Source of the DNA: Amoebophrya sp. A120
Taxonomy: Eukaryota > Sar > Dinophyceae > Syndiniales > Amoebophryaceae
DNA: 64,000 nt
Direction of reading: 5' to 3'
Assembly: GCA_905178155.1 (NCBI GenBank)
Contig: CAJINV010000011.1
Location: 1,447,216-1,511,215 of the forward strand
The notes under the pieces were generated by a model. The model did not search any database and was not told where the DNA came from. It saw only the letters and a program-made list of their open reading frames with translations. Made by a program: the position numbers and the translations under genes. Positions 32,273 through 42,719 of this stretch are shown piece after piece. Numbering within the stretch: the stretch's first letter is position 1; each line of letters opens with the position of its first letter.

Positions 32273-34236
32273 ATGGACCGCCCAACCATGACCGCGTCCT
32301 CTTCCTCGAGCAGCACGCGGCCCAACCCGTGGATGCTCACCGAGGAGAACCACTGGTGCCAGTGGCTGCAACGGGAATCCAAGATCTCCCGCTACCAGTG
32401 TCTCCACGAAAACAACGAGCCACCGATTGGGGAAGGAACGTATGGGCGGGTTTGGAAATACCTGGACAAAGAAGCGAAGGACCCGGACCGAGGAGCTTTA
32501 CGGGCGTTGAAGGAGATTTTCGTGCGAGCCCGGTCCCACGTATGGAAGTGTCAGAATCGAAATTGACAAAATCGAAAAATTTGTAATGCACAAAATCGAT
32601 GTCAGTTGGAGCCTCAGTTTCCAAGTGGCGCATGACGAATTTCGGAAGCACCCAAATCCAGTCTGTCATGCTGTTTGGGCAAAGAAGACTCCTCCTGTCG
32701 TGCTACTCTGGCAGAACATTGTATACCCCTAAACAGGCTTGCAATCGGTCTCATTTGCCTGCTCCCCAATACAGGCCTTCAGTGCCGTACATTTTATGCA
32801 TCACAAATTTTTCGACTTTGTCGATTTCGATCCTGACACATCCATACCACGAGGGATTCCCAACGCAGGCCGTCCGGGAAATATCCACAGTAAATTTCCT
32901 GTACACGTACAAATGCAGTCTCTGCATGACAAAAGTTGCCTTCAATCCTAGTCTAGCACGACAAGTTGGACACTGCAAGTTAGCGAAATTTGTAATGCAT
33001 TTTGTACATGTACGGAAAATTTACATTGCATAGGAAATCCGCTGCTTGAAGAAGGTCGTGCACCCGAATGTCGTAAGGCTCCACGACGTTTGTATCGGGT
33101 TACCCGATTTGCAGCAGGAACACAATCAGTTCACATCGAAGGTTTATCTCGTTTTCGAATTCGTCGAGCATGACCTCAGTGGGCTGATCCGGGCGAGGAA
33201 GGGCGTGCTCGATTTAGCGGAGGCCAAATGTTTGGCGCGGCAGATGCTGGACGGGCTGGTGTATTTGCACGGGAAAAACCTGATGCATCGGGATTTGAAG
33301 TTGTCAAATTTGCTACTCTCCAAGTCTGGCGAGGTGAAAATCGCGGATTTCGGACTCGCCCGGACGGTGGAGGTCGTGGAGAATTATACCTCGACGGCGT
33401 CCCAAATAGGAGTGTTCAACAGGGCAGGTGCTGGCGCAAGCAGCAGCTCGGGTGCATCATCTTCCGCAGTGGGCAGGAACACAGCAGCACGAGATCACAG
33501 CAGCAGAGGTGGAGTAGAATCAGGTGCAAGTTCCGCCAACGCGAATCCGCAACGAGACGTGGAAAACCCCCCTTTCACTAACAAGGTTGTGACTCTCTGG
33601 TACCGGGCCCCGGAGCTCGTTCTCGGCAGCAAATATTACTCCCTGGGCATCGACACGTTTGCGGCTGGGTGTGTTTTAGCGGAATTAGTCACCGGGAGAG
33701 TGCTCTTCCGCGTCCAAAATGAGCAGCAACTACTGGAATTGCAGGTTCGGCAACTGGGCACTCCGCCGAGACATTTGTACAAACAGGACCCGATTACTTA
33801 CCCCCTGGCGTTTGACAACAGCAAGATTTCCCAGTTTCTGAACCAGACACTGCAGACTGTACCACCGCAGCCGCCGCGGATCGAGGAGTATTTGTTCCAG
33901 ATTCTCCGAGACCGGAACATCCCAACGGATAATTTCTCGGCCCGAGCCTCGAGTTCCATGGCGGGGTTACCCGTCCGGGGCGGGCACCAAGCGAGACTGC
34001 AGGCCGCGAGCGCTACGTCCGCCGGTGGAGCAAATTCGAAACGGTTTCAACAGTTGACGCAAGTGATTCTGGGGCTGCTGCATTGGGACGCGAGTAAACG
34101 GTTTTCCGCGGAAGACGCATTTAACCACGCGTTTTTCACGGACGAACACCCTTTGCCCTGTAAAGCGTCGGATTTGCGATTGGACATGGGCGAGTCCTTT
34201 CACGGGTATACGGCGAAAAGGAGGAGGGTGAACTAG
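32273..34236 (+). CDS. Cyclin-dependent kinase, CDK9/12-like
   Basis: Model: join(32273-32540, 32852-32881, 33038-34236), 498 aa. A Ser/Thr kinase with a Gly loop IGEGTYGRVW (52-61), ATP-binding Lys80, a cyclin-binding helix EGFPTQAVREI (90-100, PSTAIRE equivalent, Glu99), HRDLKLSN (183-190, catalytic Asp185), DFG (203-205), T-loop Thr280 in FTNKVVTLWYRAPE, and the CMGC GSKYYS segment. EGFP and TNKVVTLWYR resemble transcriptional CDKs (CDK9, CDK12/13, yeast Bur1/Ctk1) more than cell-cycle CDKs. Odd points: a Ser/Ala/Gly-rich insert of about 60 residues between DFG and the T-loop Thr, and a cyclin-binding helix encoded largely by a 30-nt exon between two introners. Start is the first ATG (32273); Met6 is an alternative. 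A basic KRRR tail could be a nuclear signal. Confidence 0.9.
32541..32846. mobile_element. Introner, TSD CCACG
   Basis: TSD CCACG at 32536-32540 and 32847-32851. Arms of about 50 bp: TATGGAAGTGTCAGAATCGA at the left, complement of the right TATGGATGTGTCAGGATCGA. Excision gives AGC-region codons CGG TCC CAC GAG GGA, leading into the cyclin-binding helix. Confidence 0.92.
32882..33032. mobile_element. Introner, TSD GGAAA
   Basis: TSD GGAAA at 32877-32881 and 33033-33037. Left TATCCACAGTAAATTTCC; right complement TATGCAATGTAAATTTTCC, continuing with GTACA. Excision restores CGG GAA ATC CGC, i.e. REIR of the kinase C helix. Confidence 0.9.
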
Positions 34237-36768
34237 GAACTAGAAGTAGGAGGGCCACGACCCACTTGCGGTGCACGAACAAATGAACATACGCTGGACC
34301 AGGAGCTAGTACTGGTCTAGTTGTACAACTTTAATGTCTTCCACAACAAGCGACAAAAGTGATTTCGCTCCTAGTAACGCAAAATGAAATGATAAAATTT
34401 TCAATCTGTGGAATGAGTCACTATTTCGGCCGCTGCACCTTCTGCTTTTCTTTGACGGGGGTTGTCCAGAAACAATCTATTTTACGTTGTTCAGAAAAAT
34501 TTTTCTTTTTGGTTTTTTGTTGCTGAAGTCCTGCGTGAACACAGTGCTTTGTGTCGGAGCTTTACTCGCGGACGCGGAAGCAGAAGCAAAGGCGGTTTTC
34601 GGCCGCAGGCTAGACGGGCGCGAAAGGCTCCCGCGTGTGCTAAGGCCACGGAGTGAAAGCCGGGCCAGGGCCACGGGGTGCGCGCGGCCGGCCGCCCTCG
34701 CGAAGCTGTGCCGGCGCGGAAAGTTTTGCCGCGGCCGGGTTCCCCAAAAGCTCGCTGGAAGATGTACAGTGAGTTCTTCAGAAACGAAACACGAGATGAA
34801 CGCAGCAACAGACTACGAAGAAAGTGCGGCTACTGTTGATCTTTCCTGCCGGGGGACCAACAAGCGCGCCGGCGCGGGGAAAGCCCCCGGGCAGCAGCGT
34901 GGCGCGCTCGTAAGTAGCCCCGCGGCCGATTTAGTTCGCGCAGCCTGCTTCGGCCCCTGGCTAGAGTGTGGCGCAGCCCGTCGCGCGCCCTTCCCGGGCC
35001 CATGGTGAGCGGGTGGCCCCGCCCGGGCGCGCGCCCTTGTTTGGCGCGACCACGCTCGCAGGCGTGGCGCAGCAATTCCGGAAGGGATAGCAGTGGGGGG
35101 CCAGGTTGCCGGCCGCGCCCCTTCAGGCCCAGGCGGATGGCCCGGGGGAAGGGGCGGGCGGCTTCGCCGGCCCGCGAGCGATGAAGGAGACCGCCCTAAA
35201 GTGCTACCCCATCCCGAAGGGGGCGCGGGCGAGCGCCCCCGCAAGCTGGCGGGGGTTTGCCTCTCCCGGCATTGCCCAAAAATTGGGCGCGGTCTATCGC
35301 AACGGAGCCGATTCAGTACTCTGCCGCCCTCGGTTCGCATTTCTTTGTGGAAGCATCGTGCCGGCGCCCCTCGGCCGGCCGGGGCCGGCCCTTCCGTCCG
35401 AGCGACCGAGCGAACGCCGGCCCCGACGGGGCCGCCCGGCCCCCGCGCGCGCGCCCGGGCCGCGCCCTGCAGTTCGATCGGGCCGGGGCGGATTTCGGTC
35501 GTCAAATTCGGCAAGACCGGACGCGCCAGCGGTGGCGTTAGCCTTCCCAGTGTGCCGAAAGAGAAAGGCCGCGTGAAGGCGGCCGCGCAACGGAGGAGGC
35601 AGGCCGAAAACAAGAAAAAGGAAGGGCGCCCGACGCATTTCTTCACTCGCAGAGGAGAAGGGGGGGGGGCGGTCGCGATGTGTGGCGTTTTGGCGTGCCT
35701 GTGCGCCCGGTCTCGTCGTGCTAGGAAGGGAGGGCGGGAACGAAGCCACGCGCGCGGGGCGGGGAGGGGGAGTGTCTTTGGCCGTTTGCTCCGGGCGCGC
35801 CCGCGAGCCCGGCAGCGGGCCCGGCGGCCGTGTGGCCCGCCCTTCGTTCCTTGGTGGGGTTGTATTTTCCGTGGCCTTGTTGCGCTTTCGCCGGCCGGCG
35901 GGCTGGCCGACGGCGACCGGGGGGGGCACCCTCCTCCGCTGCTTGCGCGCCGCAGCAGCGCAGCAAACGACCGGGGCGCGGCCGGGCGCGCCTCACCATG
36001 GGAGGGAAGGAGCGAGGGGGCGCACCGACCTCCGCCGGGTCGCGGCCCTAAAGTTCCAGTTTCTTCTTGACGTTGGCTTTATGAAAAATTGCCTTTCCCG
36101 CCAGTCCCGGATCCCTCAGGGTGAGGAGCAAAGAATGAAACCTCGACAAGGAGTGTTGGCGCGCTGCAATTCAAATTCTACAAGCGAAGAGGGGGGACTT
36201 TGCTAGCATCGACGAGGCTGCGGATTTGCAGCGCTTGCCATAAGCTGCAGAGCCAACGACCCATCCTCTGAACATCTGTTGTAGAAGAAATGCTCTCATC
36301 ACTCGTTCTGCAGCTTCTGTTTCTCATCAACGTCGACCTCGTCATCATTCATGTCCAATAAGATTCAGTTGGTGCGAGTTTTTGTTTTTCGTTTTTTTTT
36401 TCGTCACTGAAGATCTGCATCAGCGTCGCTTTTCTTGATCTATTGCTTCCGCTTTCTATTGTTTCCACAAAGCGAAATAGAGAATTCGAATTGCCACGTG
36501 GTGACGCGGCCGGTAGTGAAGGTAGATCCTGACCACGCAGTGGTAGATGCAAGATCGTAATTGTAGTGCCGAGTCAACGTCTCCCTGCGGTTCCAGTTTT
36601 GGGTCATGTTGTAGTCGGCAATTGTCCTCGGTATACGAAATTCTAAAAAAACCAGTCGACAAGACCGATTTCTGTACCAAGACAGAACTAGATGAACCCG
36701 AATTGCTTTAGCGGAACATCAGATAAAAAGGTAAAACCACTACATCGTTCACTAAAACTAAAATAGCA
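34237..36768. other. Gene-free interval with a second GC-rich island
   Basis: About 34620-36055 is strongly GC-rich with long, low-content ORFs on both strands (up to 277 codons) and no recognisable domain. The flanks, 34237-34600 and 36056-36768, are ordinary AT-richer spacer. I found no clear flanking duplication here. Confidence 0.5.
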
Positions 36769-39700
36769 ATGCCGGAGCCGGAAGGAGACGCGCCGGAAGG
36801 GGAGCGCAGACCAATCGGAAACCTCCGAGGTGGCCGTGGTCGAAAACGAGGCGGCCGCGGCCGAAAGGATCGAGGCCGCAACAACGACCACGACGACCAT
36901 CCCGGCGACGGTCCGGGCCATCAGCAAACCCGCGGAGTTTTTGCGCCCGCTGCTGCGTCCTTCGTGGACAAACGTGCGTATGGGCTGTTCAATCCGCTGC
37001 GCCCGGACGGGGCTCCTTCGTCGGAGCAAAACAAAAACACGATGAATGAAGACCAAACTGCCGAGAGAGTCGAGGCTCTACTTGAGCAGGACAAGATTCC
37101 CGAGCTTCGTGGGGGCCGTGGTTCCGGTCGTGCTCCTTGTGCTGCCAACGGTACTGCAGGGGACGTCGAGGGCTTCAGCGCGGAGGACCGGCAGTCTGTA
37201 GATGATTTGTTCTTCTCCTCTTCTCGTGATGGCCAACGAGAAAAACAACCTCGGCCGCCGAATCTGAAGCGCTCCCGGGGTGATTCGTTTGAAAGCAAAA
37301 CAACTAGGGACGACACGTTCACCGCTTCGTCCAACGCCGGAAATCTTTGGGGTATGCCTATGCGTCGTGGTCGTGCTCCTGCTGCTTCTCGACGCGACGA
37401 GCGCGACCCAATGTCAGCTTCTGGTACAACTTCTGGTACTACCGACCGGCGCGCCTTAGCTTTGTTCGCCGGAATCAAGTCCGGGGGAAACAGGCTCATC
37501 AACGAGGACTTGATGTTGACAAAAAACAAAACTAACGCGAACCCCAATAACCGTAACGACCTGAACTCCCGTAGAAGAGACCGCGGCGGGCGCCGGGCCG
37601 CACGAGCAGGAGGACCCCCTCTGTCGTCTTCTGGTGTTGTCTCAGGACGAGCAGATCGAAATGGTGAACCAGGCGTCTTCCCAGGAGGTGGGATGAACAA
37701 GGACAGGCGTGCTTTGGATTTGCTAGCTCCCTTGGGCGGTGGCGGCGGCGGGGCAAATCGAAGTAAAAGTAGTACTAATGCAGCGAAGAACAAGCAGAAC
37801 AAGCGCCAGCGCGAGCACCTAGAAGCCGCGCCTCGCGAGGACACAGGCATGGTTTTTTCCGCACTTACGGGCGGAGGTGGGAACAATAGCACAAGTAACG
37901 CGACGAAGCGAATGAGAGCTTGTTCTCGTGCGAAGAGATCTTGTTCTCGTACGAGACGTTGTTCTCGTGAGAGAGCTGCTTGCTCTCGTGAGAGAGCTGC
38001 TTGCTCTCGCCAGAGAGCTGCTTGCTCTCGCCAGAGAGCTGCTTGCTCTAGAGCTTGTTCTCGCCAAAGAGCTTGTTCTCGAAGCAGAAACACTTGTTCT
38101 CGAAGCAGAAACAACATCAAACGACCTCCCCCACCGCTCGCACCAGCAGTGGTCTCCGAAAACGCACGGATCAGCAGTAGGAACATGAAAAGAACGAAAA
38201 CTACCGCTCCTGGCACAACTACGACTTCGACTTCTTGTTCTGCGGAGAATAAAACCGCGTATTCCTTGTTCTCCGCCGTGGCCGCGGACCACGCGAGGAA
38301 TATTAACTCTGCGACGAAATCTACGCTGTTGAATTTAGACGACTTTGAATTCCACCAGCCGACCGGGTTCCCTGCCCCCGATAAAGACCTGCTTGTGGAC
38401 AACTCCCTTGCCCATAAGTTCCCGCTTGATGTTACGGCCGGTGGTGGAGTATAAATATAGTGCCACGAGAATGAAACTAGCGACCTACGAGAATGAGGAA
38501 GCAAATGGGGCTCCACCCGCTTACAACTTTTCCCGCTCCGGACGGGGTAGAAGCTGCGCTTTTCATAGGGCTTGTGCCCGTTTTTTCGCGCGCAAAGCTA
38601 CTTGTTTTGCGCGCGGTTTTTCTCCGCTCGAGCGGTCGGGTGGAGAAAAACTGCATTACAAAATTGGAAAACCAGCCGGATGCAGATGCAGCTTTTCTCC
38701 CCGCAGGAGAAAAGCCGCGCCACAAATTCGCAAACTCCGCTTCCTCCGGTTGGAGAAAGTGAAAGACCGCGCCTCCGGTTCTCCGCATTACAAATGCGGA
38801 AAGGTGGCCTTTCCGCATTACAAGTGCGGAAAGGTGCCCATAGCCATTGCGTTTGTAATGCGGAGAGCCCGACCTTTCAAAGGTCGGGCTCTCCGCATTA
38901 CAAATGCAATGGGCGGAAAGGTCGGGCTCTCCGCATTACACATGCGGAGTGCGGGGCTCCCCAGAGCTCGGGGTTCGGGTTGTGGGTAAAATGGGGAAAG
39001 GGGAAAGCCCGGACCCTCGGGTTCTCCGCAACCCGGGCTCTTCTCCGCATTACAAATCCCCCCGTTCGCCAAAAGCGGCTGCCACAGCCGCTGCACACCG
39101 TCGGGCGTAACCTTTTGCGCGATGCTATCCCCAAGCAGCAATATTCGCACTCCCGATAGCATCGGGCGTGAGGTTATGCTGCATGGTATCGCTGCGTGCG
39201 AATTTTCCTCGCAGCCATACCATGCTGCATTAGGTTACGCACGACCTGTGGCTGTCTTTTTCTGCCCCCCTTGGGCGTTGTGCAGCTTCTTTTTACCCTC
39301 AAACACGACCGGACTCCGGGAAAAGTTGTGGCTTAGGGAGGAAGCACAACTTTTCCGCGGACCACGCACCCCAAGCCGGCCCCGCCCCAAGGGGCGCCCG
39401 CGAGACACGCCGGGGCCGCGCGCAAAATTGTGGCGGTTGTCTTTGTTTCGCAAGCACGCACGCCCATGAGAGTGGCCTCTCTATTTTGCGCGCCGGCTGC
39501 ATCTACTCCGGGCCCGGGCCGGGGTTCTGATTGATGGGAGGCCGTCGGCCGTTCATTCTCTTCGCTACCTAGGCTACCCAAAAGTGCCTAGGCTGCCCAT
39601 AAGTTCCCGCTTGATGTTACGGCCGGTGGTGGAGGAGGTGGAGCTTAGGGTGGGACTAATTGCAAAAGCGGAACCCTGCGGAACGTGCTAAAATCGCGCT

Positions 39701-41537
39701 TTCGCGTGCTTGGCCCCGCAAACGCGCGATCTTTTCGAGGCGCGGCAGGAACTTCGCTCCGTCGGCGGCCCTAAGTGTCGCGGCGATCCCCCGCCGATAA
39801 ACGGCACATGGGTGATTGCAAAATGTGCAACCCCTGCTCGGGAGCATGTGCGTGGGTCTGTTAAGGCGTAGCGCCTTCGCGCGGACGCTCCTACATGGTT
39901 TTGGGGGCCCGGCCGGCACATTTGGTCGTCCGTTTGGGCGCGTGGGCCTTATGCGACGCCGGGCCGGCTGGCCTAAAATGGGCCCCGATGGAAAGTCCAG
40001 GACCCTTTTCCCTTGGGGGATTTATCGTTAGTTTCCGGCTCGGAGACCGCGTACAGGCGGCGCGCGAGGCACGCTTCCACCCGACAGGCGCGAGGAGCAT
40101 AGTCCCACTTCTCCCGCCATTGGGCCGCTTTCCCGTGGCGAAAGCAACTCCGCGCGGCCACCGGGGCCGGCCCTGCGCCTTGGGGCCTGACGCGGCCTCC
40201 AAGGAAGCTCGCCCGATGGTAATGCAGCACGCGCAGCGGGGGTGTTGCGCGTGTAGTTAGGGGCCTGGAGGCGGGCCCGCGGCGGAAAGGCGGAGATAGG
40301 TTAGCCCGGGGCGGGCCATGTGCATCTGTCGAAGACAGGAAAGTAGCAACGCCGGCGCGCCAAGCAAAAGAAACAGCGCCGGGGCGCAGCCGGCCGGCGT
40401 TGCGCCCCCCCCCCTGGGCATTGGCCCGGCGCGCGGCTGCTTTTGGAAATATTTTCCACCAAGTTGACTCGCCTTGGGCGCTGCGCCGGTGTCTATTGAG
40501 GTCCGTTTTGTTTTTGGCCCATAAGTTCCCGCTTGATGTTACGGCCGGTGGTGGAGGAGGTGGAGCTCCTGCTACTTCCTGAGGTGACTTCCACCGGAGC
40601 GCCGCGGCCGCTCCAGGCCCGCCGGTTGCGCCGTTGGCCGCCAGGGGCCGGCGGGCGCCGACGACCTGCGCACGCGGGGGCGCCGGGCTATTCTCAACAA
40701 AGAGAAGAGCGAACTAGCGCGCCACCCCTAGCGCCCACCGCCGCCCGCCCGGGCGCGCCCCCTCCGTGTGGCCTGCCGGCCTTTTTGGGGTATGCGGCCT
40801 TTTCGGCATTGGCCCGCCGGCCGCACGGGGCCAGCTTCTCGCCAGCGATCGGGCGGATTGACTACCGGCAGGCGCGTTGGTTTTCCTTTCTAGGCATAAC
40901 GAAAAAGCAGCGCAGGCGGCACCCAAAACAATCGGCGCCCGGTCTGAATCTCGACAGTAGGCATCTATCGCCGGAGCGTCCAATTGTCCGGATTCAGGTC
41001 GCGTTTTGATGTCAAAGCAAGCCGGTTTTGGTTTCTGGCACTAAGCACGAAAAACAATGTGAAAAGGCAGAAAAAGCGTCGCCGCGCCACACCTTGCCCC
41101 CCTGTTGCTAGTTCCAAAGCTGGCCGGCGTCACAGGTGCGCTCACAGAACAGCTCATGTTGAAGCTGTCGCGACCCTCTCGAATATGGGCCGCGCAAGTC
41201 TTTGGCAACTTCTTTGCAAGTTTCGACCTGCATAAGATTGGGGGTCCGTTCCACCAGTAACCATAAGTTCCCGCTTGATGTTACGGCCGGTGGTGGAGGA
41301 GGTGGAGCTCCTGCTTCTTCTTCGACGGAAAGTAGTGCGGTGAACCCTGGTGACTTGATGGAGTTGGAACTTCTTCTAAGTGGAGGGACGAGGAACAATG
41401 TCAACAACATGGTGAACTACGACGAGCAAAACCATGTTAACCACTCTGTGATGATTCCACCACCTGTGGAGCAGGTGGTCCTCTGGCCAAACGGCGACAG
41501 AACAGGTTTTTCGGTGCCGTCGTTTGTTGAGAAATGA
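36769..41537 (+). CDS. RGG/CSR-repeat disordered protein broken by three serial insertions
   Basis: Exon 1 (36769 to at least 38449) plus the tail from the fourth duplicated copy (about 41261-41537); the frame is restored when 2849 bp is removed, giving about 650 residues. The N-terminus has RGG-type repeats (GRGRKRGGRGRKDRG), the middle recurrent hydrophobic motifs in disorder (AYGLFNPL, ALALFAGI, ALDLLAPL, MVFSALT, AYSLFSAV), then (RA)ACSR heptads at 37915-38115. The ancestral C-terminus reads HKFPLDVTAGGGGGG, then a Ser-rich stretch and VPSFVEK. Composition suggests RNA binding or a condensate protein. As sequenced, without excision, translation would stop at 38454 right after the first copy. 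No family recognised. Start ATG follows an A-rich leader. Confidence 0.6.
37915..38115 (+). repeat. 21-bp coding tandem repeat (Cys-Ser-Arg heptads)
   Basis: Repeats of GCTTGCTCTCG(T/C)(G/C)AGAGAGCT and shorter variants encode AACSRER/Q units, with TGTTCTCG repeated at 12-21-bp spacing. Likely expanded by slippage. Confidence 0.8.
38640..39060. repeat. Cluster of introner-type GCATTACAAAT modules
   Basis: At least seven copies of GCATTACAAA or its complement, mostly framed as CTCCGCATTACAAATGCGGA. The same word is present internally in most introners of this window. The best pair is a 34-bp palindrome at 38844-38877 and 38879-38912 (one mismatch, one-base loop), with a third partial copy directly after. 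Confidence 0.75.
39119..39240. repeat. Two nested hairpins
   Basis: GATGCTATC pairs with GATAGCATC (about 39121 and 39155), and AGGTTATGCTGCATGGTAT pairs with ATACCATGCTGCATTAGGTT nearby. Cruciform-prone non-coding sequence within insertion 1. Confidence 0.6.
39596..40573. other. Long-duplication insertion 2 in the RGG/CSR gene
   Basis: Between copy 2 (39596-39645) and copy 3 (40518-40573). The interior of 872 bp is GC-rich and has no recognisable gene. Copies begin at the same base (CCCATAAG) but copy 3 extends further right (to CTCCTGCT). Confidence 0.75.
40518..41317. other. Long-duplication insertion 3 in the RGG/CSR gene
   Basis: Between copy 3 (40518-40573) and copy 4 (from 41261, first C replaced by A). 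The interior of 687 bp, 40574-41260, is GC-rich with CG-rich words and becomes more ordinary near its right end. The coding tail of the gene resumes out of copy 4. Confidence 0.75.
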
Positions 41538-41711
41538 TGTTGACCACAGACGTGTCTCTGTCAACATCTAGTTCATCCGATGTTGGGACCTTTTCATCCA
41601 CCGGATTCTGGCAAAGATGGGTACTTAAAAACTTCTCATTTCGTACGTCGACCACGAGTGGTTCAAGATAGACAGCTGTCATGACCTACTAGTAGTAGAT
41701 CTCAGAGATTC

Positions 41712-42038
41712 TTGAAATTGAAAATACCCGGTAGAATACAACTCATTCTTTCATTCTGTTCTTTGAAGCGAAAACGAAATTCAAATCATAGAAATTTTGA
41801 CGAACGACATTTTGAAGCGAATCTGAGCGTTCTCAATGGAACAACTTCGACAAGCAGAACCAGAAGTCCAGCCCTTCTGCGACGTTCTTGTGTGGTTCTT
41901 GTTTGTTCAGAAATAAAAACGAAAGAGGCCAGACGAGAGCGCGACGGCTGCCCCAAGGTCGTGTCATCAAAGGAGGGTGTGGTTGTAAATGCGACGCAGG
42001 CTTACCCCTACGCGGCCGAGTCGGTCAAGTTCACGTAG
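41712..42038 (+). CDS. Possible small ORF or terminal exon
   Basis: 108 codons; the last 45 (KEARRERDGC onward, ending AYPYAAESVKFT) look codon-like and follow a TTTGTTCAG acceptor candidate at about 41909. No partner exon and no family recognised. Could equally be chance. Confidence 0.2.
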   Translation: MKLKIPGRIQLILSFCSLKRKRNSNHRNFDERHFEANLSVLNGTTSTSRTRSPALLRRSCVVLVCSEIKTKEARRERDGCPKVVSSKEGVVVNATQAYPYAAESVKFT

Positions 42039-42719
42039 AATTCTTTCCTGCTGTGAAAGATCCTATAGCTATCGAAGTTCTTGCTGCTGCAGCGCCGCGC
42101 ACGAAATGCTGGTCGATCCTCTACTCGATTCTTCAGTTTGTTGGAGATCCACCCGCCAAGTGTTTTTTTTTTTCACTCGATCGGAATCCGAACAAGAAGC
42201 CGAACGACCCATTTCATTCTGTTTCTCCCTCTGCTCCGTGCATAATTCGTGACACAGACACAGACAAGGATCTTTGCACCAAATCCAAATCAGCCGAAGT
42301 TTAAAGTAAGAAAATAAACAGCAGCAGTGCGTCAGAAGCAAGCGGAACAAGCGTGAAGATGGCACATGATAAATTGCACATGGCACGAATCTACTTCACA
42401 CCAGGAGCGGCCACACGACGGTCCACCGACATGCCGGAGGCTCACTGAAAAAGCGAAAAGACATAAAACATGCAATTGTGATGTTGGCCCTCGTCATGAT
42501 GTCATTGAGTTCATGTCGATCTGATTTCCCTGTAACAAGTAAGTAGTGTTTAGAAACAGCAAGCATCGTCTTAATAGATGTTGAGCAGGAAGAGCACCTC
42601 CAAGACTGCGGCCTCTTAGCATCCTGGAATAAAAGATAAAGAGTCCCAGAACACTTATGACTTATTCACTCTCTCAGTCTCAACATCAACATTTCTATTT
42701 CAGACCGCACATCAACATC
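42039..42719. other. Intergenic with a candidate acceptor
   Basis: No firm gene. CATTTCTATTTCAG ends at about 42703, 17 nt before the methyltransferase ATG, fitting a leader trans-splice acceptor or a 5' UTR intron end. Confidence 0.4.

Larger units (their letters stand above)
38411..39645. other. Long-duplication insertion 1 in the RGG/CSR gene
   Basis: Copy 1 of the segment CCCATAAGTTCCCGCTTGAT... is 38411-38449 (39 bp). Copy 2 is 39596-39645 (50 bp). The interior (38450-39595) starts TATAAATATAG and is GC-rich, with a cluster of GCATTACAAAT palindromes and a pair of hairpins near 39120-39240. Confidence 0.75.

Noticed and set aside
34813-35646. 277-codon minus-strand ORF in the GC-rich island
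   Set aside because: Pro/Arg/Gly/Ala-rich with no domain. Both strands and several frames are open here because GC-rich sequence lacks stops.
36921-38516. 531-codon minus-strand ORF
   Set aside because: Antisense mirror of the repeat-rich RGG/CSR gene; Leu/Arg/Ser repeats follow directly from the sense repeats.
28211-41260. Bacterial contamination as the source of the GC-rich blocks
   Set aside because: They lie inside duplicated exon segments of eukaryotic genes and carry no recognisable bacterial gene, though the origin of the interior remains open.
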